A stretch of 64,000 nucleotides of DNA, from the NCBI RefSeq assembly GCF_026153455.1, contig NZ_CP110629.1, positions 1,550,001-1,614,000 of the forward strand, written 5' to 3'. Shown here one piece after another: positions 1-10,130 of the stretch (positions are counted from its first letter, which is position 1; each line of letters begins with the position of its first letter). The position numbers were made by a program, and so were the translations under genes. This DNA comes from Marinimicrobium sp. C6131. GTDB taxonomy: Bacteria > Pseudomonadota > Gammaproteobacteria > Pseudomonadales > Cellvibrionaceae. The notes under the pieces are model-generated. The model was not told the origin of the DNA. It saw nothing but the letters and a program-made list of their open reading frames with translations, and made no database searches.

Positions 1-1756
1 CCTGCAACAGCAGGTTGAACACCTCGGGGTGCGCCTTTTCGATCTCATCGAGCAACACCACACTGTGGGGATGCTTGGTCACCGCGTCAGTCAGCAGACC
101 GCCCTGGTCAAAACCGACATAGCCCGGAGGTGCACCGATCAGGCGAGAGACCGTGTGCCGTTCCATGTACTCGGACATATCGAAACGGATCAGCTCCACA
201 CCCAGACACTTGGCCAACTGCCGGGTCACTTCGGTTTTACCGACACCGGTGGGACCGGCGAACAGGAAGGAACCGATGGGCTTCTCGGCGGAGCCCAGAC
301 CGGCCCGTGACAGCTTGATCGCGGTCGACAGGGTATCAATGGCCTCGTCCTGCCCGAAAACGGTCATCTTCAGGTTGTCATCCAGCTTGCGCAACTGCTC
401 TTTGTCCGAAGAAGAGACGCTCTTCGGGGGAATCCGCGCAATTTTGGCGACCACGGCTTCAATGTCGGAGACACCGACCGTTTTCTTGCGCTTGCTCGGC
501 GGCTGCAACTGCTGGTAGGCGCCCGCTTCGTCAATGACGTCAATCGCCTTATCCGGCAGAAAGCGTTCGTTGATATAACGCTCGGACAGCTCCGCCGCCG
601 TGCGCAGCGCCGGATCGGTGTAGCGAAGCCCATGATGCTTCTCAAAGCGGCTCTTGAGCCCCTTGAGAATCTGGTAGGTCTCGTCCACCGTGGGTTCTTT
701 GACGTCCACCTTCTGAAAGCGCCGGGACAGGGCCCGGTCCTTCTCAAATACGCCACGATACTCCTGATAGGTGGTAGAACCCATGCAGCGCAATTCGCCG
801 GAGGACAGCAGAGGTTTGAGCAGGTTGGAGGCGTCCATGACACCGCCGGAAGCCGCCCCCGCACCGATAATGGTATGAATTTCGTCGATGAACAGAATCG
901 CGTTCTTCTGTTTTTTCAGTTCACCCAGCAACCCTTTGAAGCGTTTCTCAAAGTCACCGCGGTATTTGGTGCCCGCCAGCAAGGCCCCCATATCCAGGGA
1001 ATAGACCACACTGTCCGCCAGTGCCTCGGGGACACTGCCGTCTACCACGCGCTTCGCCAGCCCTTCGGCGATGGCGGTTTTACCCACCCCGGATTCGCCC
1101 ACCAGCAGGGGATTGTTCTTGCGCCGGCGCGAGAGGATCTGGCTGACCCGCTCCACCTCATACTCGCGCCCGACCAGGGGGTCAATTCGACCCTGCATGG
1201 CCTGCTCATTGAGGTTGGCCGCGAAACTCTCCAGTGGGCTCTGACTGGGCGATTCGCCATCGATGGCGTCATCGTCGTGCTGCTCCTGAGCCGAGTCATT
1301 GCCGTGATCGGACTGGCCGGCCACCTTGTGGATACCGTGAGTGATGTAGTTGACCACATCAATACGGGCAATACTCTGCTGCTTCAGGTAGTAAACCGCC
1401 TGACTTTCCTGTTCACTGAAGATGGCCACCAGCACGTTGGCCCCGGTCACCTCCTGTTTTCCCGATGACTGGACGTGGAACACCGCCCGCTGCAGCACCC
1501 GCTGGAAGCCCAGTGTCGGCTGGGTCTCCCGCTCGGTATCGTCCTCCGGGATCAGCGGCGTGGTGGAATCAACAAACTCAATCAACTCCTTGCGCAACTG
1601 GCCCAGGTCCGCACCGCAGGCACGCAGGACATTCGCCGCCGATTCATTGTCGATCAACGCCAGCAACAGGTGCTCAACGGTCATGAATTCATGCCGCTTT
1701 GAGCGCGCCCCCTTGAACGCCAGGTTCAGGGTAATTTCGAGATCTTTACTTAGCAT
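1..1756 (-). CDS. clpA: ATP-dependent Clp protease ATP-binding subunit ClpA (3' end outside window)
   Basis: AAA+ unfoldase that feeds substrates, including ClpS-delivered N-degron proteins, to the ClpP peptidase in the cytosol. About 585 residues are visible, starting MLSKDLEITLNLAF. An N-terminal Clp repeat domain covers roughly residues 1-145. The first AAA module has Walker A GESGVGKT near residue 218 and Walker B ILFIDEIHT near 287. The second has Walker A GPTGVGKT near residue 500 and Walker B VVLLDEIEKA near 570. The window ends just after this, so the sensor regions and the ClpP-binding loop are not seen. It lies directly downstream of clpS on the same strand with a 24 bp gap, the conserved clpS-clpA pairing. 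The family call is certain; only completeness is unknown. Confidence 0.97.
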   Translation of the reverse strand, partial: MLSKDLEITLNLAFKGARSKRHEFMTVEHLLLALIDNESAANVLRACGADLGQLRKELIEFVDSTTPLIPEDDTERETQPTLGFQRVLQRAVFHVQSSGKQEVTGANVLVAIFSEQESQAVYYLKQQSIARIDVVNYITHGIHKVAGQSDHGNDSAQEQHDDDAIDGESPSQSPLESFAANLNEQAMQGRIDPLVGREYEVERVSQILSRRRKNNPLLVGESGVGKTAIAEGLAKRVVDGSVPEALADSVVYSLDMGALLAGTKYRGDFEKRFKGLLGELKKQKNAILFIDEIHTIIGAGAASGGVMDASNLLKPLLSSGELRCMGSTTYQEYRGVFEKDRALSRRFQKVDVKEPTVDETYQILKGLKSRFEKHHGLRYTDPALRTAAELSERYINERFLPDKAIDVIDEAGAYQQLQPPSKRKKTVGVSDIEAVVAKIARIPPKSVSSSDKEQLRKLDDNLKMTVFGQDEAIDTLSTAIKLSRAGLGSAEKPIGSFLFAGPTGVGKTEVTRQLAKCLGVELIRFDMSEYMERHTVSRLIGAPPGYVGFDQGGLLTDAVTKHPHSVVLLDEIEKAHPEVFNLLLQ

Positions 1757-1780
1757 CGCTGATAACCTCTAACAACAGAG

Positions 1781-2158
1781 TCACCGGTCGTCGTCTTCCA
1801 CTGCTTCGATTTCACACAACAGCGGATGTTCATTGTCCTTGGCAAATTGATTGACCTGGGCCGCTTTGGTCTCGGCAATATCCCGAGTATAGACACCGCA
1901 CACGGCTTTACCTTGGGTATGTACTTTGATCATGACCTGGGTCGCCTTCTCCCGGTTCATGGAAAAAAAGATTTCCAGCGTCTCCACCACAAAATCCATT
2001 GGGGTGTAGTCATCATTGAACATGACCACCTTGTACATAGGCGGACGGCGCAGTTTGGGCTTGTCCTCCTGCACCGCCACATTGCCTTCTCCCTCCGCCG
2101 CATCCGGTTCCCTGGCCAGAGTCGGCTCTTTACTTAAGGTTAGATGATAGATCGCCAT
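1781..2158 (-). CDS. clpS: ClpS, ClpA adaptor for N-end rule substrates
   Basis: Small adaptor that binds the ClpA N-domain and hands over proteins with bulky N-terminal residues. The protein is 125 residues with this start. A poorly conserved acidic N-terminal extension is followed by the ClpS core from about residue 40 (MYKVVMFNDDYTPMDFV), containing the NDDYTPM signature and the HTQGKAVCGVYTRDIAETK stretch of the substrate and ClpA surfaces. The chosen ATG opens MAIYHLTLSKEP with a weak GGGA ahead of it. In-frame ATGs at 2167 and 2236 are alternatives. The gene is divergent from cspD, as in many gammaproteobacteria. Confidence 0.93.
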   Translation of the reverse strand: MAIYHLTLSKEPTLAREPDAAEGEGNVAVQEDKPKLRRPPMYKVVMFNDDYTPMDFVVETLEIFFSMNREKATQVMIKVHTQGKAVCGVYTRDIAETKAAQVNQFAKDNEHPLLCEIEAVEDDDR

Positions 2159-2440
2159 TTTTCCCATCAGTACCGAAAAAGGTTGCGTAAAAATGTGTAA
2201 TCCGGCCGGAATATACGACCGGGGTATACGTAGCATTGTACCGGAACGATGCCCCGGTCACCTACCTCTGCCAGGCCGTGTACTTGACATCAGGGAGAAA
2301 CTTCGCTAAAACGACTGACGTTGGTCAAAAAAGCAACAAAGTGATGGGCTAGCTAAACACTTTGAGCAATAAGCCAACAAACTCTAATAACGATTAACGA
2401 TGAGACCTCCGAGTCTCTCCGCAACAGAAGGATACCCCCC

Positions 2441-2746
2441 ATGCCTACAGGTACCGTCAAGTGGTTCAACAACGCCAAAGGCTATGGCTTTATCCTGCCG
2501 GACGAAGGTGGCGAAGATCTGTTCGCGCACTATTCGGCCATCCAGATGGAGGGATATAAAACCCTCAAGGCGGGTCAACTGGTCGCGTTCGATATCACCA
2601 AAGGTGACAAAGGTTATCACGCCACCAACATCATCTCCTCCGATGCCCAGCAGGCCGACGAGCGGGCCACAGCCAGCAACGGCGCCAGCGAGCGACGAGA
2701 CTTCGACTCCGCGCCGGGCAAATCGACCGCCGTCACCACTCACTGA
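2441..2746 (+). CDS. cspD: Cold-shock domain protein CspD
   Basis: Single-stranded nucleic-acid-binding protein of the CspD type, which in E. coli is stationary-phase induced and inhibits replication. The cold-shock domain occupies about residues 1-67 (GTVKWFNNAKGYGFI, with RNP1 KGYGFI and RNP2-like LFAHYS). A roughly 30-residue polar, low-complexity tail follows, making the protein longer (101 aa) than the 67-74 aa usual for CspA and CspD. The start is supported by AGAAGGA upstream. It is divergent from clpS, the classical cspD-clpS arrangement, and is followed by a strong terminator shared with the convergent icd gene. Confidence 0.93.
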   Translation: MPTGTVKWFNNAKGYGFILPDEGGEDLFAHYSAIQMEGYKTLKAGQLVAFDITKGDKGYHATNIISSDAQQADERATASNGASERRDFDSAPGKSTAVTTH

Positions 2747-2780
2747 CTGAGCGGGCACGTTCCGGACCCAATCTGAAACA

Positions 2781-2817
2781 AAAACCCCCGGCGCCCTGAT
2801 GGACCCCGGGGGTTTTT
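2781..2817. terminator. Bidirectional rho-independent terminator between cspD and icd
   Basis: AAAACCCCCGG at 2781-2791 pairs perfectly with CCGGGGGTTTT at 2806-2816 around a 14-nt loop. There are A residues on one side and T residues on the other, so it can stop transcription of cspD on the plus strand and of icd on the minus strand. Confidence 0.9.
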
Positions 2818-2859
2818 AGCGCCATCAAGCACCTATCCCTGTGCTCTATATGGTGTCAT

Positions 2860-5091
<2,232 letters not shown>

Positions 5092-5189
5092 GATAAGCTG
5101 TCACTCCATCTTGTCTGGGGGTGTGCCGGTGTTTTGATCGCGCGCATTATACCAGTAATGACCACGCCCGGCATGAAACGAGGTTATCT

Positions 5190-5771
5190 GTGGCACGTCT
5201 GTTGTTGTTCAATAAACCTTATGGGGTACTCACTCAGTTCACCGATGCGGAGGGCCGGGATACGTTGGCCCGTTACATCGATATCCCCGGCGTTTACCCG
5301 GCCGGCCGTCTGGACCGCGACTCCGAGGGCCTGCTGTTGCTCACCGATGATGGCCAGGTGCAGCACCAGATCGCCCACCCGCTGCACAAACTGCCCAAGG
5401 TGTATTGGGTGCAGGTGGAGGGCGCGCCCGACAAGTCTGCTCTGCAGGCGTTGCGTGAGGGTGTCACGCTCAACGACGGTCGGACTCGCCCGGCCAAGGT
5501 AAAACAGATTCCCGAACCATTCCTCTGGCCCCGAAACCCTCCGGTGCGGGAGCGAAAATCCGTTCCCACCATCTGGCTGGAGCTAACCATCACCGAGGGC
5601 CGCAACCGTCAGGTACGCCGGATGACGGCGGCGGTCGGCCACCCCACACTGCGCCTGGTCCGCGCCCGCATCGGCACCTGGTCCCTGGATCAGCTAAAGC
5701 CCGGTGAGTATCGGACGGAAAAACTTCATCTACCCAAAGCGCCGGTCAAGCCTTCATTGCGTAAGCGTTGA
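5190..5771 (+). CDS. rluE: 23S rRNA pseudouridine synthase RluE family
   Basis: Isomerises a uridine of 23S rRNA (U2457 in E. coli) to pseudouridine. The catalytic segment GRLDRDSEGLLLL near residue 48 carries the essential Asp. The later motif GRNRQVRRMTAAVGHPTLRL is typical of the RsuA/RluB/RluE branch. There is no N-terminal S4 domain, as expected for RluE. I chose the GTG at 5190 (VARLLLFNKPYG) because GAGG lies six to seven bases upstream and the family starts at this residue. A longer frame to 5121 has a non-conserved start. It is divergent from icd. Confidence 0.9.
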   Translation: MARLLLFNKPYGVLTQFTDAEGRDTLARYIDIPGVYPAGRLDRDSEGLLLLTDDGQVQHQIAHPLHKLPKVYWVQVEGAPDKSALQALREGVTLNDGRTRPAKVKQIPEPFLWPRNPPVRERKSVPTIWLELTITEGRNRQVRRMTAAVGHPTLRLVRARIGTWSLDQLKPGEYRTEKLHLPKAPVKPSLRKR

Positions 5772-5989
5772 GTTGCTGCTCTTGGCGGCACCTTACTAGG
5801 CACTTCGCATTGTGGCGCTGCGGGTGGGTATACCACTGCAAGACACGCCGTAAACCCATGATGTGCATGGATGCACGAATGCCGCGATGGCAGGAGCCAA
5901 TGAGCGGCCCATGGGGGCTCATTACCCGCCGTCCAGGCGGGTAATGGTCTTGCAGTGGTATACCCACCCTCCGCTGGTGCCAACTCAAC
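5767..5989 (+). repeat. Inverted-repeat element A with conserved CGCCGTAAA core
   Basis: A 23-bp perfect inverted repeat (5822-5844 and 5947-5969) flanks a 102-bp centre. Outer imperfect arms (GTTGAGTTG 5767-5775 and CAACTCAAC 5981-5989) extend the dyad and overlap the rluE stop codon. One base inside the left arm stands CGCCGTAAACCCAT (5846-5859), followed by GCATGGATGC. The centre holds a further hairpin, ATTACCCGCC / GGCGGGTAAT (5921-5945). No credible reading frame exists here. It resembles the second element at 6093-6202 in arms, core and geometry, so the two look like members of one dispersed family in opposite orientations. Confidence 0.8.
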
Positions 5990-6092
5990 GCTGTTTGGAG
6001 CTAGCACGTTTTGCCACTAAAACCCCTCGGTACCCGTCTACAGACAGTCGGAACAACATGGCGATGCGTCGGTGGCAATTTGTTGGCACTGA

Positions 6093-6202
6093 GGCGTTGG
6101 GGAGGAATACCATGTGGAGACTCTCTGAGGCATGGATGCCGATGAGAAGCCTACAGGGATGTATTTACGGCGGGTCTCCACATGGTATTCCTCCCCAACG
6201 CC
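6093..6202 (-). repeat. Inverted-repeat element B with conserved CGCCGTAAA core
   Basis: A 29-bp perfect inverted repeat (6093-6121 and 6174-6202) surrounds a 52-bp centre. Read on the minus strand, CGCCGTAAATACAT (6159-6172) stands one base inside the arm, exactly as in element A. The 23 arm positions next to the core match element A at 15 sites, and every differing site is matched by a complementary change in the opposite arm of the same copy. The element is non-coding and lies between rluE and the sucD terminator. Confidence 0.8.
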
Positions 6203-6240
6203 GGACTAAAACGTCGCTCAAGAAATAAGACAACAGACAC

Positions 6241-6270
6241 AAAAAAGGCGGCTCACAGGCCGCCTTTTTT
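6241..6270 (-). terminator. Rho-independent terminator of sucD
   Basis: AAAAAAGGCGGC and GCCGCCTTTTTT form a perfect stem around TCACAG, eleven bases after the sucD stop. It probably ends the sdh-suc transcript. The A/T flanks make it bidirectional in principle. Confidence 0.9.
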
Positions 6271-6281
6271 GACTGAAAGAC

Positions 6282-7154
6282 TTACCAACCAGTGGCTTCT
6301 TTCAGAGCCTGGCCGATGTCCGCCAGGCTGCGTACGGTTTTCACACCGGCGTCTTCCAGGGCCGCGAACTTCTCGTCAGCGGTGCCCTTACCGCCGGCGA
6401 TGATCGCACCGGCGTGGCCCATGCGCTTACCCTTCGGCGCCGTGACACCCGCGATGTAAGATACCACCGGTTTGGTCACATTGGCCTTGATGAACGCTGC
6501 GGCTTCTTCTTCCGCACTGCCACCAATCTCGCCGATCATCACAATCGCTTCGGTCTTCGGATCGTTCTGGAACATCTCCAGAATGTCGATGAAATTGGAG
6601 CCCGGGATCGGATCGCCACCAATACCCACACAGGTGGACTGGCCGTAACCGAAGTCGGTGGTCTGCTTGACCGCTTCATAGGTCAGGGTACCGGACCGGG
6701 ACACGATGCCCACTTTGCCCGGCTTGTGAATGTGGCCCGGCATAATGCCGATCTTGCACTCACCCGGTGTGATCACACCCGGGCAGTTCGGGCCGATCAG
6801 GCGTACGCCCAGCTCATCGCATTTCACTTTGCAATCCAGCATATCCAGAGTCGGAATGCCTTCGGTAATGCACACGATCAGCTTGATGCCGGCGTTGGCC
6901 GCTTCCAGGATCGAGTCCTTACAGAACGGAGCCGGTACATAGATGACGGACGCTTCGGCGCCGGTTTCGGCCACGGCTTCAGCGACGGTGTTAAACACCG
7001 GCAGGCCCAGATGGGTCTGGCCGCCCTTGCCCGGAGTAACACCGCCGACCATCTTGGTGCCGTAGGCAATTGCCTGCTCAGAGTGGAAGGTACCCTGGGC
7101 ACCGGTGAAACCCTGGCAGATCACTTTGGTATCTTTGTTGATCAAAACGCTCAT
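6282..7154 (-). CDS. sucD: Succinyl-CoA ligase (ADP/GDP-forming) alpha subunit
   Basis: With SucC it converts succinyl-CoA to succinate with substrate-level phosphorylation. The protein has 290 residues, standard for the family. An N-terminal CoA-binding Rossmann domain (VICQGFTGAQGTFHSEQA) is followed by the ligase domain. The phosphorylated histidine lies in GKRMGHAGAIIAGG near residue 246. It is the last gene of the minus-strand sdh-suc series, 122 bp downstream of sucC, with a large hairpin in the gap and a terminator after the stop. Confidence 0.97.
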   Translation of the reverse strand: MSVLINKDTKVICQGFTGAQGTFHSEQAIAYGTKMVGGVTPGKGGQTHLGLPVFNTVAEAVAETGAEASVIYVPAPFCKDSILEAANAGIKLIVCITEGIPTLDMLDCKVKCDELGVRLIGPNCPGVITPGECKIGIMPGHIHKPGKVGIVSRSGTLTYEAVKQTTDFGYGQSTCVGIGGDPIPGSNFIDILEMFQNDPKTEAIVMIGEIGGSAEEEAAAFIKANVTKPVVSYIAGVTAPKGKRMGHAGAIIAGGKGTADEKFAALEDAGVKTVRSLADIGQALKEATGW

Positions 7155-7238
7155 TGTTGAGTCCTCAAATTCTATTGTGCTGCGGAGTGTGAAACCGTCC
7201 CTGGTGTCTGGGTCCGGCCCGGCCGTCCTGGCCGGTCG

Positions 7239-7280
7239 CTAAGGGCGCTGCGGAAACATTCAGTTTCCGGTCGCCCTTAG
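7239..7280 (-). promoter_or_regulatory. Long two-part hairpin overlapping the sucC stop codon
   Basis: CTAAGGGCG (7239-7247) pairs with CGCCCTTAG (7272-7280), and inside it CGGAAAC (7251-7257) pairs with GTTTCCG (7263-7269). A small internal mismatch separates the two. The stem contains the sucC stop codon (7277-7279). There is no T-run, so it is not a standard terminator. It may be an mRNA-stability or processing element between sucC and sucD; the role is inferred. Confidence 0.6.
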
Positions 7281-8440
7281 CCCTCCGCGGCTTTAACCAC
7301 TTGCTGAGCAGCGTCAGTCAAGCTGGTCGCGGCGATGATGTTCAGACCGCTGTCCGCCAGTACTTTGGCGCCGAGCTCGGCGTTATTACCTTCCAGGCGG
7401 ACAACCACCGGCACCTTCACGCCCACCTCTTCCACGGCGCCAATCACGCCTTCGGCGATCAGGTCACAGCGAACGATACCGCCGAAGATGTTGATCAGAA
7501 CGGCCTTGACGTTTTCGTCAGACAGAATGATTTTGAACGCTTCCACAACGCGCTCTTTGGTGGCACCGCCACCGACGTCCAGGAAGTTCGCCGGCGCACC
7601 ACCGTGCAGTTTGACGATGTCCATGGTACCCATGGCCAGACCGGCACCGTTGACCATGCAGCCGATGTTGCCATCAAGTGCCACGTAGTTCAGTCCCCAC
7701 TTGGCGGCGTGGGCTTCACGGGCGTCTTCCTGCGAGGGGTCATGCATTTCGTGCAGATCATCGTGGCGGTAGAGCGCATTGCCGTCGATCGCCACTTTGG
7801 CGTCCAGGCAGTGCAGATCACCGGCCGGTGTGATGACCAGCGGATTGATCTCGATCAGCGCCACGTCCTTCTCTTTGAACATTTTCGCCAGACCCAGAAA
7901 GATCTGTACGAACTGCTTGACCTGTTTACCTTCCAGGCCCAGCTTGAAGGCCAGCTCGCGGCCCTGATAGGGCTGGGCGCCAACCAGCGGATCGATGGTG
8001 GCCTTGAGGATTTTTTCCGGTGTTTCCTCAGCCACTTTCTCGATTTCCACGCCGCCTTCGGTAGACGCCATGAACACGATACGACGGCTGGAGCGATCGA
8101 CCACAGCGCCCAGATAGAGCTCTTTATCGATATCGGTGCAGGTCTCAACCAGAATGCGGCTGACCGGCTGACCTTTTTCGTCGGTCTGGTAGGTCACCAG
8201 GTTCTTGCCCAACCACTGCTTGGCAAAGGCTTCGACTTCCGCCTTGGACTTGACCAGCTTGACGCCGCCCGCCTTACCGCGGCCGCCAGCGTGAACCTGG
8301 GCTTTGACGACGAATTCAGTACCGCCGATGGTGTCGACCGCGGCTACCGCTTCCGCGGGAGTCTGGGCAGCGACACCCTTGGATACGGGCAGCCCGTACT
8401 GAGCGAACAGTTGCTTACCCTGATATTCATGCAAATTCAT
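7277..8440 (-). CDS. sucC: Succinyl-CoA ligase beta subunit
   Basis: ATP-grasp subunit that binds the nucleotide and succinate and forms the heterotetramer with SucD. The chosen start gives MNLHEYQGKQLFAQYGLPV, the usual N-terminus, and 387 residues (E. coli 388). The nucleotide loop KAQVHAGGRGKAGGV lies near residue 46. GGGATKERV and INIFGGIVRCD near residues 295-325 belong to the succinate/CoA-ligase domain. A longer frame starting at 8455 adds MWNCT, which is not conserved. It lies between lpdA and sucD in the TCA series. Confidence 0.97.
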   Translation of the reverse strand: MNLHEYQGKQLFAQYGLPVSKGVAAQTPAEAVAAVDTIGGTEFVVKAQVHAGGRGKAGGVKLVKSKAEVEAFAKQWLGKNLVTYQTDEKGQPVSRILVETCTDIDKELYLGAVVDRSSRRIVFMASTEGGVEIEKVAEETPEKILKATIDPLVGAQPYQGRELAFKLGLEGKQVKQFVQIFLGLAKMFKEKDVALIEINPLVITPAGDLHCLDAKVAIDGNALYRHDDLHEMHDPSQEDAREAHAAKWGLNYVALDGNIGCMVNGAGLAMGTMDIVKLHGGAPANFLDVGGGATKERVVEAFKIILSDENVKAVLINIFGGIVRCDLIAEGVIGAVEEVGVKVPVVVRLEGNNAELGAKVLADSGLNIIAATSLTDAAQQVVKAAEG

Positions 8441-8578
8441 GGTGCAGTTCCACATTGTCTGTTGCCGGACCGAGGTCTCTTACGGCATTTCCGGCAAGAA
8501 TGACCAATTAGCAGACCGCACCGCGGCGGCCTGCCCCCTGGGTTGAGTTGTCTAACTCAGTGTCATTTCTCGTTATTA

Positions 8579-10018
8579 TTAGCGCTTCTTCTTATTGGCG
8601 ACATGGATCGCATGACCATGAACCGCCAAGGCTGCTTCATGCACAGCTTCAGACAGCGTCGGATGGCCAAAGACCATCAGACCCAGATCTTCAGCACTGC
8701 TGCCGAACTCCATTGCAATCGCCACCTGCTGAACCAGATCGGCGGCACTCGGTCCCACAATGTGGGCGCCCAGAATGCGATCGGTGTCCGCATGGGCAAT
8801 GATTTTGACCAGACCGCCGGTTTCATTGGCCGCCATGGCACGGCCGCTGGCCGCGAACGGGAAGGTACCGACGTTGTAGGGCTCGCCATCGGCCTTGATC
8901 TGCTCTTCGGTACGACCGACCGAGGCGACTTCCGGATGGGTATAGATCACGTTGGGAACCACATCGTAGTTCATGACAGTTTTCTGACCGGCAATGCGCT
9001 CGGCGACCATCACGCCCTCTTCGGAGCCCTTGTGAGCCAGCATCGGACCGCGAACCACATCGCCAATCGCCCAGACGCCGGGCGCACCAGTGGCACAAAG
9101 ATCATTGACGTAAATAAAGCCGCGCTCGTCCAGGTTCACGCCGCTGTCTTCTGCCAGCAGGCCCTCGGTATAAGGACGACGCCCGACACAGACAATCAGC
9201 TTGTCAAAGATCTCTTTCTGTTCTTTACCGTCTTTGTCGGTAAAGGTTACGGTCACTTTCTTGCCCTTGACTTCGGAACCGGTCACCCGGCAGCTCAGAC
9301 GAATATCCAGTCCCTGCTTGGTCAGAATTTTCTGGGTTTCTTTGGCGATCTGCTGGTCCATGATGGACAGGAACTTGTCCATGGCCTCAAGCACGACCAC
9401 ATCGGATCCCAGACGGTTCCAGACACTGCCCAGTTCCAGACCGATCACGCCGGCACCGATGACGCCGAGACGTTTGGGTACCGCATCAAACTCCAGAGCA
9501 CCGGTGGAGTCGACAATCACATCGTTGTCGATTTTCGCTACCGGAATGTCGATGGGCTTGGAACCGGAGGCCAGAATGACGTTATCCGCTTCCAGAGTTC
9601 TGGTTTTACCGTCATGCCCGGTCACTTCCACTTTACGGTTGGCCAGCAGTTTGCCGGTGCCGAAAATCGAGGTAACGCCGTTGGCCTTGAACAGCGCTGA
9701 AATACCGCCGGTCAACTGCTTGACGATGTTGTCTTTACGCTGGATCATTGAAGGCACATCAATTTCGATGCCCTTGGTAGAAATACCGTGTACTTTGAAG
9801 TCATCTTTGGCTTCGTGGTATTTGTAGGAGCTGTCCAGCAGCGCCTTGGAGGGGATGCAGCCCACGTTCAGGCAGGTGCCACCGTTGACGCCCTTGCCTT
9901 CGCTGTTCTTCCACTTTTCAACACACGCCGTTTTCAGGCCCAGCTGCGCCGCGCGAATCGCCGCAACGTATCCGGCCGGGCCGGAACCAATGACTACCAC
10001 ATCAAATTTATCAGACAT
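8579..10018 (-). CDS. lpdA: Dihydrolipoamide dehydrogenase (E3)
   Basis: FAD flavoprotein that reoxidises the dihydrolipoyl groups of the 2-oxoglutarate dehydrogenase complex, passing electrons to NAD+. It has 479 residues. The FAD-binding GSGPAGYVAAIRAAQ lies at the N-terminus. The redox-active disulfide is in GGTCLNVGCIPSKAL near residue 47. The NAD-binding GAGVIGLELGSVWNRLG is near residue 190. The C-terminal HPTLSEAVHEAAL carries the catalytic His-Glu pair. Its place between sucB and sucC marks it as the dedicated E3 of the OGDH complex, the pseudomonad arrangement. Other lpd copies may exist outside the window. Confidence 0.97.
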   Translation of the reverse strand: MSDKFDVVVIGSGPAGYVAAIRAAQLGLKTACVEKWKNSEGKGVNGGTCLNVGCIPSKALLDSSYKYHEAKDDFKVHGISTKGIEIDVPSMIQRKDNIVKQLTGGISALFKANGVTSIFGTGKLLANRKVEVTGHDGKTRTLEADNVILASGSKPIDIPVAKIDNDVIVDSTGALEFDAVPKRLGVIGAGVIGLELGSVWNRLGSDVVVLEAMDKFLSIMDQQIAKETQKILTKQGLDIRLSCRVTGSEVKGKKVTVTFTDKDGKEQKEIFDKLIVCVGRRPYTEGLLAEDSGVNLDERGFIYVNDLCATGAPGVWAIGDVVRGPMLAHKGSEEGVMVAERIAGQKTVMNYDVVPNVIYTHPEVASVGRTEEQIKADGEPYNVGTFPFAASGRAMAANETGGLVKIIAHADTDRILGAHIVGPSAADLVQQVAIAMEFGSSAEDLGLMVFGHPTLSEAVHEAALAVHGHAIHVANKKKR

Positions 10019-10130
10019 ATTTCGTTTCCCAGGTTTGCAAGGCTGCCTGGCACCCTCTTGATCGGGCCAAACACCGTCATGCGATCAGTGAGCTATGCCA
10101 GAGCGGGCAGTAACCTGCCCGCTCTGTTCA

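Noticed and set aside
2384..2758. Minus-strand frame opposite cspD
   Set aside because: Shadow of the cold-shock domain frame, with no independent start signal or family features.
5767..6202. Integron attC sites
   Set aside because: The arms are perfectly paired over 23-29 bp, without the RYYYAAC/GTTRRRY boxes or bulged bases of attC, and no cassette-like genes or integrase are present.
5863..6228. Open frame of 121 codons between rluE and sucD
   Set aside because: It lies across the two inverted-repeat elements, has no ribosome-binding site, and its peptide follows the repeat arms.
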